64,000 nucleotides of DNA from Neoconidiobolus thromboides FSU 785 (GCA_025603075.1 MU626312.1:1-64000), one strand, 5' to 3'; counted from the stretch's first letter, positions 1 to 11,706 are shown. A program made the numbers and translations. Notes: generated by a model not told the origin, from the letters alone.

Positions 1-368
1 TCTGGAGCGGCTGGAGCATCAGCACGAGCTTTTGGTTTCTCTGGAAGATCAGCACGTCTAGCTTTTGGTTTTTCTGAAGCAGCTGGGATATCAGCCTTTG
101 GCTTTTCTGCTGTAGCAGGAGCATTAACAAGTGCCACTGGCGAGGCATTATTTGCGGCAGGAGCTGCTACAGCTAACCCATTTGTGGCATCTGAACTTTT
201 AAGTGGGTTCACATCTGCAGCAGCAGCAGGTAATAAACTACTAGCTCCAGTATTAGCAATTACGACAGGTGGGACAACATCAGCATTTCCAACTGGAGCA
301 GAATTTGCTGAGTCTAAAGTAATTGCAGCAAGAACAATAGAAAGTAAAGTTGAAGTGAAAAGTTTCAT
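1..368 (-). CDS. Secreted Ala/Pro/Lys-rich repeat protein (3' end outside window)
   Basis: The ATG at 368-366 opens a frame that runs off the left edge of the window. The N-terminus is a clear signal peptide: a Lys at position 3, a hydrophobic core of Leu/Ile/Val/Ala, then a small-residue site (A-N-S-A) near residues 22-24. After it comes low-complexity sequence rich in Ala, Pro, Val and Asn, and from about residue 87 a repeated unit close to E-K-P-K-A-(R)-A-D-(I/L)-P. At least three units are visible before the edge. The A+T content is lower than in the surrounding DNA, as expected for coding sequence. I do not recognise the family. It could be a cell-wall or extracellular protein, a small secreted protein, or a precursor with dibasic-like processing sites between units. 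The C-terminus and repeat number cannot be seen. Confidence 0.7.
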   Translation of the reverse strand, partial: MKLFTSTLLSIVLAAITLDSANSAPVGNADVVPPVVIANTGASSLLPAAAADVNPLKSSDATNGLAVAAPAANNASPVALVNAPATAEKPKADIPAASEKPKARRADLPEKPKARADAPAAP

Positions 369-3083
369 ATTTATATAGTATTTGTAGCTCGAATTGAAGT
401 ATACGATTTATAGATTTCCAAGTTTTTATAATTATTATGAGTGTATTTTCGTTTGCTTTTATACTTCATTTACCTTTTGTTTACTTTGCTATATCTTGTC
501 ATAAAGATGCTAACATATTTAATTATATTATCATACCAGTAGATCATTTTAATATTTTGCTATAGTACTTTCAATTGTGATTTCATAAAATATAAATTGA
601 GAAGTTAAATTATTATTGATTTCATAGAAGACATTTAAGTATTTTATTAATGTGTATACTTGCATCGAATTTTAGGCCTCAAGAAAAGGAACTAATAAAT
701 CCACACCAAAATTAAATCAACTTGATGTTATATGTTGTTTGTTGAAACGATCATTAAAGATGAGTTTCTTACGTAAGGATTTTCGGTAGTAAAAAAATTC
801 CCAATGATACTATTTAAGTTAAAATTGTCAATTAAAATTCATTATTTCATAATAGTCATTTTAATTACACTAAATTTGGAAATGGCGTTAATCGAATATT
901 TTGTTAAATATTGAAATAATCCTTTACAATTTTCCTATTAGTAGTGATAAAGTTAAAAGCTTTAAGATGATATAATTTTCATAAAACGTTAAATATATGA
1001 TCTCAACATTTAAATATACCCATTATAGTATACTATTTTATACTCGAAGTAAGCTACTTTAGATTATATTTTTGTTAAATTGTGAGCAGTTATGTTTTAG
1101 CCTGAGATTTTTTAGATAATTTTAAATGTTGATTTGTTTTAGATTACTTTAAAATTTAATTAAATCCTAACTACCTCCTTTTTACATTTAAACTCTTTAT
1201 ATGGTAATATTTCATATTATAACTATTGAACTAAAGCTAAATACATTATATCATTGATTATTTAATGATCGTATAAGCTTCTAAACCATCTCATCTGTTT
1301 TTATCTTAGGAGTCATATGTTGAAATTTCTTTATATTATAAATTTAACTGCATACTTTTTTAGTCAACTTTTTACTATGAAAATTTATTGGGAAAAATTA
1401 ATATAAGGAGCATTCTTGAAGTAATCTCTCTTTTTTAATGGGACATTAGAGGTAAAAATAACAAATTGAAACCATAAAATAGTTATGGAAAATCAAGCTT
1501 AATTTGTAGGAATAAATCTATTCAAAAAAATATTAATTAGACTAAGAAGCAACCGAAGCTGCAGCAGTTCTTTTTCCAATCTCTTGACTGTGTTGACTCG
1601 AAGTAAACTCTACTGAAATTTATTAAAATACCTTAATTATGCTTATGAAAAATCGACTAGTAAATAATTTGCTTAGAAAATTATCACTAAAAAAGTTGCA
1701 AAAAGCTGCGAAATCATATACTTTAAACGATAATACTAGTAGGCAATTTCGCCTTTGCATGATTGATTGGTCACTGCCTTGGGCACATCTTTAAAAAAAT
1801 ATTAGCATTGTAAGTAATTTGTATACTCAATATAGCGTAAGGGAAAAAGATCTATAAAAAAAAGATATATAAAAACATGTATCTTGAAAAAGTCAAAAAT
1901 AAAATGAAAAGACCAAATGGGAATACTTTTGCCAATTGTCCTTTTTGTTATATTAAATTCAAAAATTAACTAACCAGTACACTGTTTAATCTTGAATGTG
2001 TGCTAGCTAACCGTTCATTTTATAATAAACTTTAAATCAGTATACCTCAAATTAGTATGATGGAAGAAAGAGTTGGGTATAGAATCGATTGTTTTCTAGT
2101 ACATATTTGAGCTCAAACAGCCTCATTAGTTTATTAATTTTTAACTTCTAAAAAATGGCAAAGGGCAATAGGTATTTTATCTCTCTTTTAAATATAATTT
2201 CTTGGAATCACTCCATTGATAATGTTTGTGTTCACCCTATTCTGCGCTTCTAAAGGTCACACTTAAATTGTTCAAAGAGTTATGCTTACTATCTTTTAAT
2301 GTACTTAACCCATATATATTCACTGGCATTTAGATAATAACTTTCAGTCCCCTGTTTTTTTCCTCGCATTTCCTTTTTACATAAACACTCACTACTGGCT
2401 TTTTTGAAAAAAACGACAGTCTAACAATACTTTATAACATATCAATAAATGCTAATACACTTAATAGATATGTTATTAGTTAATATGCTATAATAAGGCA
2501 GTATATCTAATATTAATCATGTGTTGGAATTTCGTATCATTTTAACATTCAAAGGCTGCGTTTAAAGATACACTATAGAATAGGTACTTGTTATCCTTGC
2601 TATTTAGAAAATTTTATGGTTAAAATACAGGATTATAAAAATAAATAAATTTATCCAAGTTTTTGTTATCATTAGTTAAATAAGGATAAGTAATACTTTA
2701 AACTAAGTGTAATGGTTTCATAATAGTAAAAATGTGAATGAATTAAGGTTGTGTATAAGTATTAGTGTTATTAAAATATTTTTATTGTTTATATTATATA
2801 AGTAAAGTGAACAAATATTAATTTTCCTTGATAAATAACATGTTTAAACTAGAAGCTCTTATTTGTTCTCATCGGATTTATTTTCTCCAGCCTTTTTGCA
2901 TGAGAAAATAAAACAAGTTTATTTTATAATATTTAATTTGTTGTCATTAAATACCACAAACCAATTAAATAATGTATATACCCCACTTAATTATATAGAT
3001 ATAATTGAATTATATTGTAATAAAACAGTATAAATATACAATTGTTTTTCTTTTAGTGTAACCTCCTTTTTATATTATAAAAA
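369..3083. other. Intergenic, 2.7 kb, AT-rich
   Basis: No convincing gene was found here. It contains the upstream region of the secreted-protein gene, a short ATG-started frame at 1645-1794 (reported separately), and a palindromic TTACGTAA at about 769-776. On the minus strand a 22-codon open piece ends at 1544 with no supporting upstream exon. Homopolymer and dinucleotide-rich stretches dominate. I see no tRNA-like cloverleaf and no copy of the 107-bp element family. Confidence 0.6.
1645..1794 (+). other. Short unassigned open frame (49 codons)
   Basis: An ATG at 1645 opens 49 codons ending at a TAA (1792-1794). The product would be basic (many Lys, Arg) and ends with a Trp-rich stretch (D-W-S-L-P-W-A-H-L). 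Local base composition is less AT-rich than the flanks, which is why it stands out. No start context, neighbour exon or recognisable motif supports it. It might be a decayed piece of a retroelement polyprotein or a chance frame. Confidence 0.15.
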
Positions 3084-4550
3084 ATGTTTCATCAATTTTT
3101 TTACGATATTTCAACAAGTTTGAGCTTGCCTATAGATCAACTAAAATATATAGCAGCTATTTTGTTAACGTATCCTGTAGCTTTATTTTATGCTAAATTT
3201 ATATCAACATCTTCAACATTTGGTAAAAATTTATATTCAATAGTTACTACACTATTTTTATTCGTATGTATACACGATCAATTGATTGGATTATATCACT
3301 TATTGTTATCTTGTGTTGTTACATATACATTATTATCCACCTTTAAAGGTGAATTAGGTGCCAAACTAGTGTTTTTATGGGCCATGATACATATGTCTTA
3401 TACCCATATTCTTAGACAATACTATGATTACGGTTTAGCTAAAATGGATTATTCCGGACCACAAATGATATGGACAATTAAATTAACTATGTTTGCATTC
3501 AATGTTTATGATGGACAAAGAGATTTAAAGCAACTTAGTGGATATCAAATAGAAAGAAGAATTCAACGATTACCCAGTTTTATAGACTTTTTAGGCTATG
3601 TTTTTTATTTTGGAGGTTTTTTTGTTGGGCCAGCTTTCGATTACTTTGATTATCAACAATTTTTAAGAGCGGAGTATTTTAATAAAGTTAATAATAATAG
3701 CTCTTTATTCCCTCCAACTATTTTAAGGGCCGTCAAATGCTTTGTTGTTGGAATAATATGTGCAACTGTTCCCATCTTCGTTGCTCCTTATTTAAACGTA
3801 AAGACGCTATTGACTCCAGAGTATTTGAGTAAGCCTTTTGTTGTTAGAGTAGGATATGTAACTTTGGTTCCATTATTGGAAAGATTTAAATATTACTTTG
3901 TATGGTCATTGGCCGAAGGCGCCTTTATATTAAGTGGGTTCGGGTACAATGGCTCAAACAGTAAAGGAATCTCAAATGTAGATATTGCTAAAGTAGAAGT
4001 ACCAGATAATTTAAAGATGGTACTTGAAAATTGGAATATGGCAACTAACTTATGGTTAAGAAATTATATTTATTTAAGATTAACTCCAATCGGGTCAAAG
4101 CCTAGTTTTTTTGCACAACTTTCTACCTTCTTTACTTCTGCTTTATGGCATGGATTTTATCCCGGTTATTATTTAACTTTTATATTTGGTGGGTTTATCA
4201 ATGAGTTAGCACGTAAGTTGCGCCGTACTATTCGTCCTGTAGTTTTATCTCATGATTCAAAGCTCATCAAAGCACTTTATGATATAGTTGGTACCTTATC
4301 AACATGCTTTGCCTTAAATTATCTTACAATTCCTTTCCTCTCATTAACTTTCACTGATTCTTATATTATTTTGAAATCTGTCTATTTCTACATTCATATT
4401 ATTGTATTTGTATCTTTATTTATATTTAGATTCATACCTAATAAGGTTAAAGTTGCTAAAGTACCACCTACTTCAATAAATCCTATTTCTAGTGATGCTC
4501 CCAAACCTGAAGAAATTAGTTTTGGTAAAGACGTGAAAAAAATGAATTGA
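3084..4550 (+). CDS. MBOAT-family lysophospholipid acyltransferase
   Basis: A single exon of 488 residues, ATG at 3084 and TGA at 4548-4550. It is a multi-pass membrane protein of the membrane-bound O-acyltransferase family. The family Asn sits in an N-W-N-M-A-T-N-x-W-L-R-N block near residue 314 and the invariant His in a S-A-L-W-H-G-F-Y-P-G-Y block near residue 355. Both blocks match the LPCAT3/MBOAT5 and fungal Ale1 branch, which re-acylates lysophospholipids at sn-2 in the ER (Lands cycle). At least eight hydrophobic segments are visible. The C-terminal tail is Lys-rich and could carry an ER-retention signal. The length is close to the usual 480-620 of the branch. Assignment to the phospholipid-using branch rather than another MBOAT is inferred from these motif blocks. 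Confidence 0.88.
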   Translation: MFHQFFYDISTSLSLPIDQLKYIAAILLTYPVALFYAKFISTSSTFGKNLYSIVTTLFLFVCIHDQLIGLYHLLLSCVVTYTLLSTFKGELGAKLVFLWAMIHMSYTHILRQYYDYGLAKMDYSGPQMIWTIKLTMFAFNVYDGQRDLKQLSGYQIERRIQRLPSFIDFLGYVFYFGGFFVGPAFDYFDYQQFLRAEYFNKVNNNSSLFPPTILRAVKCFVVGIICATVPIFVAPYLNVKTLLTPEYLSKPFVVRVGYVTLVPLLERFKYYFVWSLAEGAFILSGFGYNGSNSKGISNVDIAKVEVPDNLKMVLENWNMATNLWLRNYIYLRLTPIGSKPSFFAQLSTFFTSALWHGFYPGYYLTFIFGGFINELARKLRRTIRPVVLSHDSKLIKALYDIVGTLSTCFALNYLTIPFLSLTFTDSYIILKSVYFYIHIIVFVSLFIFRFIPNKVKVAKVPPTSINPISSDAPKPEEISFGKDVKKMN

Positions 4551-4938
4551 CATTAACTTTACATATACAAAAGCTATAATAAATCTATAAACATATCTAA
4601 GTATCATCTTGTTATCTCATTTAATCCCATTATTTTTACTTCATTATTTAATCCTATTATTTGTTTTGTGTTTATATTAAAAATTAATATAAATTTACAT
4701 ATAATGTTAATCTGACAAAAGTGACGAATATAATTAGCTAGTTAGAAACAAGACTGACAAAAGTTTCAAAGCCTTAACCCTTAAAATTATCCTTAGACAA
4801 ATGAGGTTATATTCAATCAATTAAATTCATTTTATAGATGAGATTTGGATTGATTGATTGTATAATTATTTAATCTAAAAATCAAAAAGTATAAAATCAA
4901 AACCAACATTCAATATAAATATTTATTTCTTTATAACA

Positions 4939-5993
4939 ATGATAACTAAAATGGAAAAAAATATTTATATAGGTACTCGTAAATCTCAGTTGGCTTTAGT
5001 GCAAGCTGAGTTTGTTAAGGGCGAATTACATACCCTTTACCCCAACCTAAACTTATCACTTGAAAAGATAAGCACAATTGGTGATAAAATTTTAGATAAA
5101 GCTCTATCAAAGATTGGAGAAAAGAGTTTATTTACCAAAGAGCTTGAAGTGGCCTTAAAGGATGGTACCGTAGATTTAGTGGTCCATTCCTTAAAAGATT
5201 TACCCACTACTTTACCACCTGGTATGGCTTTAGGAGCAGTTATGGAAAGAGAGGATCCTCATGACGCTGTGGTCATGAGTTTAAAAAATAAAGGATTGAC
5301 TATAGATAAGCTACCTAAAGGTTCAGTGATTGGAACTTCATCCGTTAGACGTATTTCTCAATTAAGACGAAATTTCCCAAACCTTGAATTTCAGGATGTG
5401 GTAATAATCTTTATTTGTTTGCTTGTATTATTTTTATTAAGATATACCATAATGATTAGAGAGGTAATTTGAACACTCGTATTAGTAAGTTAGATGATGA
5501 AAATGGTCCTTATGATGCTTTGATATTAGCCGTTGCTGGCTTGAAGAGACTAGGTTGGGAATCACGTATATCTCAAGTATTAGCACCCGATTTATCCCTT
5601 CATGCTGTTGGTCAAGGAGCCTTAGGCATAGAATGCAGAATGGATGATGAACATACTCTTGAACTCTTGAGCAAATTGGATCACAGAGATACTAGGCTTC
5701 GTTGCACTGCAGAAAGAGCAATGATGCGTAAACTTGAAGGAGGTTGTAGTGTTCCAATTGGTGTAGCTACTACCTTTAAAGATAATAAGCTATCTTTAAG
5801 GGGTATGGTTGCTAGTATAGATGGTAAAAAGTTTATTGAATATACACATGAGCAAGATGTTTCTAATGGAGTTGACGAGGCAGAAAAAGTTGGTGAAAAA
5901 GTCGCGGATGAATTACTTAAGTTAGGCGCTAGAGAAATATTGGATTCTATAAGACATAATGAGAACGTTACTGAGCTTCCTTTTGGTAAATAA
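4939..5993 (+). CDS. HMBS: Porphobilinogen deaminase (hydroxymethylbilane synthase)
   Basis: Two exons (4939-5400 and 5460-5993) are separated by a 59-bp GT-AG intron. Joining gives ...L-E-F-Q-D-V|R-G-N-L-N-T-R..., the family's conserved block, and a product of about 331 residues, the usual size. The enzyme polymerises four porphobilinogens to hydroxymethylbilane in heme synthesis, in the cytosol in fungi. Visible motifs: the N-terminal I-G-T-R-K-S-Q-L-A substrate-binding segment, V-H-S-L-K-D-L-P-T with the catalytic Asp region, S-S-V-R-R phosphate/acetate-side-chain contacts, and G-G-C-S-V-P-I-G with the Cys (about residue 249) that carries the dipyrromethane cofactor. A second ATG four codons in could also be used. 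The yeast orthologue is HEM3. Confidence 0.96.
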
Positions 5994-6603
5994 GAAATTT
6001 ATACTTAAGTTATTCCCATAAGTTTATTGTCATAGAATAAATTTATTTTTAATATTACTTGGGTAATTTTTAATAACATTGCGCTACTATAATATGAAAT
6101 TCAAAGAATATAATTAAAAGTCTACAATAATAAGTCAGTTTGCTATTAAAGATAAATTTAGGCTAAACAATATGGATACTTTAGTCAACAATAGATTCTT
6201 TAATAATCTTTTACTAATATAAGTCAAATTTAGATATCTCATTAATCAATTGATTAGCTTCAAGAGGCATATTCAAAACAATCTGTATTATTATTATTTA
6301 AAAGTAATCCTTTTTTGACTTAACAATAGGTATGTTGAGTTAAGATAGGAATAGCGTATTATACCATCAGATCCAACTTTTAATAACTTACTTTATCCAT
6401 TTGTTAAGCTAGATTGTATATATAAAGGCTCAAATCAATCCATAAATAGTGTCTGAGTTATCGAAAGAAATAGACATTTATATAGCATAATACTATATTC
6501 TAAAAAACCAATTATTTTCATATTTAAACTGAACCTTATTAATAAAAAATTCTCTCATGTAAACTTTAATGATTTATAACTATTTATTTCACTAGTCTAA
6601 TAT
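5994..6603. other. Intergenic, about 0.6 kb, between convergent genes
   Basis: AT-rich 3' flanks of HMBS (+) and of the small complex-I-like gene (-). Nothing recognisable was found in it. Confidence 0.6.
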
Positions 6604-7058
6604 TTATTTAGAATATTTAGATGGAGGTTTCCAGTCAGGATCCTATTTAAGAATATTAATTGAATAATAAAAATAACGATAAAACTTACATTGAATTGGG
6701 AAGCCCATAACATGGAAGGGATCCATCTCTTTGGTGGGTAATGTCTCCACTAAAAATACTAGTTTAATTAATTCTGTTAACCCAATAAATTAGCTTACTT
6801 CTCTAGAAGCAGAAAAATTCCAAACTACGCCGATAAAAGCAGTCATACCAGCCATCACAATGGCAGTATTACGACGCCACTGTTTGGGGTGTGCCCACCA
6901 ACCACCAGCCGGAGACCTGAATTGTCGATTAATTCTAAATCTTTAGTAAACTAAGATTATTCCTTACCATACATGTTTAGGATATTCGTAACGTTTTACA
7001 GCACCCTATATTGGTGTTTAATCATTGTTTTTTAGTTGATTAATCTATTTATTACCAT
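6604..7058 (-). CDS. Small one-TM mitochondrial protein, complex I accessory subunit-like
   Basis: A five-exon gene found by joining very short frames. The ATG (7058-7056) is immediately followed by an intron, then exons encode G-A-V-K-R-Y-E-Y-P-K-H-V-W, a segment beginning S-P-A-G-G-W-W-A-H-P-K with one hydrophobic helix, then W-R-H-Y-P-P-K-R-W-I-P-S-M-L-W, and a Pro/Lys tail ending at a TAA (6606-6604). All four introns are GT-AG and the phases agree, giving 86 residues. The layout (short Tyr/Trp-rich N-terminus, single membrane helix, basic C-terminus) looks to me like the small fungal accessory subunits of NADH:ubiquinone oxidoreductase, but I cannot say which one. The gene is real by splice logic and composition. 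The complex I role is inference. Confidence 0.6.
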
Positions 7059-7557
7059 TTTTTAAATGAAAAAATATATTATTTAATTAGCATTATCTGT
7101 TATCTTTCAATCTCAATCTGATCTCTGATAGATGGGATTTTATTGGCCAGTTCGAATTTAAGCAAAAGTTTTAGTATTAGTTTTATTGGGACATAGTAAT
7201 TATTTGCAAAATAAAGAATGTTTAATATTTATGCATGAAACCATAATATTATAAAAATAAACAACTATAATATACAATTATTTCAAGGTGTGATATTTAT
7301 CAATACATGTTGAAACATCTGCTTAGAATTAAAAAATAACTACAAGGTGTATTGTAGATGATGCTTAAAATTATAAAAAATAAAAAATATTAAAACATCT
7401 ATCCTTATAAAAACAAACATTTATTTATTTTAATATAAACAATAAAATAAAAAACATTAGTTTTATAAAACTTTATCATCTAGAGGTACTATATTTTGTT
7501 TAAATGAAAACTATTTATAAAAAAAGCCTTGTATTTTATAGAGGGAAGGGAGGTAAA
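7059..7557. other. Intergenic, 0.5 kb
   Basis: Upstream region of the small complex-I-like gene and 3' flank of eIF4A, both on the minus strand. AT-rich, with no gene or RNA structure seen. Confidence 0.6.
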
Positions 7558-8909
7558 TTAGATAAGTTCAGCAACATTAAGAGGCATCTCTTCTACAGTA
7601 GTGTTATAGAATTGTTCGATATCACGGAGCATACGAACATCATCAGTAGTGATAAAGTTGATAGATACACCTTTACGACCGAAACGACCACCACGACCAA
7701 TACGATGGATATAATTTTCACGGTTAGATGGAAGATCGTAGTTAATAACTAAGGAAACTTGTTGAACATCAATACCACGAGCTAGAAGATCGGTGGCAAT
7801 AAGAACACGGGAAGAACCGGAACGGAACTCTTTCATAACAACTTCACGCTCTTTTTGTTCCATATCACCATGGATGGCGGAAACAGTGAACTCACGGGAC
7901 TTAAGTTTTTCAGTGAGCCACTCAACCTTTCTTCTTGAGTTACAAAAAATAACAGCTTGAGTAACAGTAATAGTTTCATAAAGGTCACAAAGAGTATCGA
8001 GTTTCCATTCTTCTTTTTCACAAGAGATATAGAATTGTTTAATACCTTCTAAAGTTAATTCATCACGTTTAACTAAAATACGGATAGGATCACGCATAAA
8101 CTTTTGAGTAACTTCAAGGACATCAGTAGGCATGGTAGCAGAAAGTAAAACTGCTTGTGTGGTGCTTGGAAGTCTTTGGAAAATTTCATAAATTTGATCC
8201 TTGAAACCGCGGGACAACATTTCATCAGCTTCATCAAGAACAAACATCTTAAGTTTATCAGTGTTGAGGTACCCACGGTTAATCATATCGAATACACGAC
8301 CTGGAGTACCGACAACGATTTGAACACCATTTGCAAGGCTAGCAGCATCATCACGAACACTGGTGCCACCAATACATCCGTAAATGTTAAGGCTCATGAA
8401 ATCAGAAATAGCAACAACAACTTTTTGAATTTGGGAAGCTAATTCACGAGTTGGTGCAAGAATTAAAGCTTGAACAGCCTTAACTTCTGGGTCTATTTTT
8501 TGTAAGACTGAAATGGAGAAAGTACCAGTTTTACCAGTACCAGATTGAGCTTGAGCAATAACATCTCTTCCACTAACAATTGGCAAAATGGCACGAGATT
8601 GAATGGCAGAAGGACGTTCAAAACTTTAGTTTTTATTAGTATCAATTGGCTATAAAATAATACAAAAGTTCTTACCCATAGGCGTAGATACCACGGAGAA
8701 GATCTTCTTTAAGGTTCATGTTATCGAAATTGTCAACAACCTCGTTATGGTTGGACTAAAAAATTAATACACTGCTATAAAACTTAATAAATAGTATTAC
8801 TTCAATTTCAACTTCCTTAATGTCATTAAGTTGATCTTTAGTAGCTTCAGTACTAAAAATAGAGTTAGTTTTGTAAATAAAATAAGCCTTTTTACAATTA
8901 CCTGCTCAT
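7558..8909 (-). CDS. TIF1: Translation initiation factor eIF4A (DEAD-box RNA helicase)
   Basis: Four exons: 8902-8909, 8801-8852, 8676-8755 and 7558-8623, joined with consistent phase into 401 residues, the normal eIF4A length. The first exon encodes only M-S plus two bases. eIF4A unwinds mRNA 5' leaders in the eIF4F complex in the cytosol. Motifs in order: the F-E-R-P-S-A-I-Q Q-motif, A-Q-S-G-T-G-K-T (Walker A), P-T-R-E-L-A, V-L-D-E-A-D (DEAD), L-S-A-T, the A-R-G-I-D block and [10 protein letters not shown]. Codon composition is markedly less AT-rich than neighbours, as expected for a highly expressed gene. The match to eIF4A rather than eIF4AIII (Fal1) rests on the N-terminal S-N[11 protein letters not shown] block and the ending A-E-L-I. 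Confidence 0.97.
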
Positions 8910-9621
8910 TTTATTCAATTTCTTTCAATTTTTAAAGAAAGGCAAAGGAATCAATACTCTTGAATAATTTTTATCTTTGAACTCGGAGCAAGAGCTACAC
9001 ATAATAAACAAGTATTATTGGCTAACTATCAGCAAATGAATTCAACATTGGGGTTAAGTTAGCCTTAATTGGCTTACAAGCTAATTATGGGTCTTTGAAT
9101 AAAGCTTAACATTATAAAATAAGCAGTCTTATTCTAAATTCCAACCAATTGATGGAAATATTTAAAAGGTTTAAGCACAAATTAGAGAATCAAAACTTAC
9201 ATGTTCTAAAAAATAATGCTGAAATCATAGAAACATTAATGTTCATAATATATTATAGTCTTCTGATAAAAGCACTATTTTATTATTTTTAACACAAAGA
9301 ATATACAAAGATCTTGCTTGGTATTAACTAGGACATCAACTTAAAAAGAATCTCATTTAACGAGAATTGTTGCTTTTAAGGTCGACTTTTCTTGTTCTAA
9401 TTAATTTCACAAACTAGACTACTATTGGGTAAGTTAATATAGATACTAATTTACTGAATGACATTTTAGTTTAAATCTTTCCATACCTCAAAAATCTAGG
9501 ACAATTATCCCACTTAAAAATCTGTCAAAATTGCCCAACCTGCAAAATAAGCGTCAGGAATTGAACCAATAAAATAAAATTAAATCTAAGTTGAACAAAA
9601 AATCTATTTTAAATCCATAGC
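8910..9621. other. Divergent intergenic, 0.7 kb
   Basis: Lies between the divergent starts of eIF4A (-) and the unassigned coiled-coil protein (+) and must hold both promoters. No clear TATA element, repeat or RNA gene was found. Confidence 0.55.
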
Positions 9622-11425
9622 ATGAGCAAAAAGAATGATTATAATAAAGATTATTCATTGGGAAAAGAAATTGAAGCAACAACGTTAGGAAGTGATTATG
9701 GTGAAGTGTCAAGTGTATATCATAAAGAAAGGAGTTTTATTCCTTCACCTTACCCCAATAATAAAATAATTGCTTATAAATCGCCTTTTACTAGTATACT
9801 TATAAAAAGGAGAGAGGAAAAGTTTCCTGAATTGAGCCAAACAAATAAAGAGAATCTAGAGGAAAGAAAAGAAGGGTCAGCCAGAAACATAAGTTCTTTA
9901 AGCGAAATCATACTAAATACAAAAAAAACTGGATCCTATTCAAGCAAAGACTTAGAATTCCAGCTTAGGAATACTTTATTAGAAAATAATAAACACAAGG
10001 AGAAAACAAGGAAGCGTGATGATGATAAAAATGAGGAATCCAGAAGAAATAAATCTATGAACCATTTATTAGGGAAGTCATTAGATCATGACAATAGTAT
10101 AGAACTAGAAAGTTTTGTAAAGGCCATAAGTAATGGTTCACTTGAAATAATTGGGGAAGAAAACAATGATTTAGAAGATGCGTTCAACGATATTTCTAAA
10201 CATGAGTACTTTTTAAAAAATAATCCAAAATCAGTTAATAAAGATAGCATGGAATTTAATAGTATAGTTAAAGCTATATCCAAAGGTTCACTAAAAATTA
10301 GTAAAGAAGTATCATTCAGTCATAAAAATAAGGTAAATTTGGTTTAATTATAGTAAGTTTAATAATAGCTTGTAGCAAAAAAATAGGGAGAAAGCCCATT
10401 TGAGTTTAAATAAAAGACAGCAGAAGCCAAAAATAATAATAGTAAAAAAGAGTTCAATTATATCGCTTTTAAGGTTTGCAAAAAATGTTGAGCATTTGGA
10501 TGATGGATTTTTTATAGCTAGGAAAGATGAAGACAAATTTATAATCGATCGGTTTGATCCAGGATCCATAGTATATACTACGACAAACGGCCATGATGAA
10601 AATCATAGGTGCCCTACTTATCTTTTAGAAGAAGATATTCCATTTACAATTAAGTTCAATAAGATGGATTCTATAAATGAAAATAATTATTTTCCAGAAT
10701 TCTATATAAAATTACAGGATCACCAAATGGAACTAACATGTATTTGGAAAGAGATGGATGTTACTGTTGATTTTTACAAAGTCAATAAAGAAATTACGAG
10801 TAAGATTGGGTGCTCAAAGTATGAAGATAGTCTTATTGATGAAAATGAAGATCATGGGTTTGTAATTAATGAGAATGAGAACATAATATTGATAAATAAA
10901 AATGAGACTAAAGAATATAAGATAAACGGTATATGGTATGATAAACAAGTAAAATTAGAAGATTTATATTATAATATAATTGGATTTTTAAAAGAATTTT
11001 ATCCAAAAGTTAAAGACGGAGAATTTTATATAATAATTAAAGAAAATGATGAATGGCAAGTATTTAAAGCTGTTTTCTTGGTAATTAAGATAATTTATTA
11101 AATAAAGCATATACTTATTTTATTTTAGGTACGTTCGTTTAAAATACTAAGCTATAAAGATGAATATCAAGTTTTAATTGATAGTATACAAAATGATGTT
11201 ATATTTACACCTAGAACAATTGCAGACAAATCTGAAGAAGGAACGAAGGATTATAGTAAAATGAGCTCAAAAGAATTAGTTAATATTATTGAAGAACAGC
11301 AATCGATAATTAAAAGGTTACAGAATGAACTAAAAGAGCTGAGGGTAGACGCCAATAATGATACCACAAAAGTTAAATCACCAACTACTGCGGTGCTTTC
11401 ACTAAATAATAAGTCATTATGTTGA
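9622..11425 (+). CDS. Unassigned 570-residue protein with C-terminal coiled coil
   Basis: Three exons (9622-10332, 10376-11080, 11129-11425) join in phase 0 across 43- and 48-bp GT-AG introns. The N-terminal 230 residues are hydrophilic and look disordered. They contain two copies of a short motif, S-F-V-K-A-I-S-N-G-S-L-E-I and S-I-V-K-A-I-S-K-G-S-L-K-I, about 50 residues apart. The middle 300 residues alternate hydrophobic and polar residues in a beta-rich pattern and may hold one or two small folded domains. Near the C-terminus a heptad-like stretch (S-S-K-E-L-V-N-I-I-E-E-Q-Q-S-I-I-K-R-L-Q) predicts a coiled coil, followed by a Ser/Thr/Lys tail. I recognise no family. It has no signal peptide or membrane segment, so a cytosolic or nuclear scaffold is one possibility. 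Confidence 0.7.
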
Positions 11426-11706
11426 TATACTTTTGGATTAATTGTTATGCTAATAAACAGCTTAAATTTTTGAAATGAAAAAGGCAATAAGGGGCACTAA
11501 ATAGTTAAATTATAATCAATGATGGGGAGGAGTGGGTATCAAAAGTAACTATAATAAATTATTGTGTGTTGAAGTAAAATTGATTTTAAGGGGATTCTAT
11601 TCTAATTAATAAATAAAGTGTTGGATTTTATAGTTTAAATGCTCATATTTTAAAGATTTGATTAAAGCAATAGTTCTTATAAAGTTTATATTGTGTGATT
11701 TTTATA

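Noticed and set aside
1542-1607. Minus-strand 22-codon piece ending at 1544 that looks like a C-terminal exon.
   Set aside because: No upstream exon in a compatible phase could be found and no family match.
7833-8442. Open frames on both strands inside eIF4A.
   Set aside because: Shadows of the eIF4A coding sequence in other frames, with no independent start context or motif.
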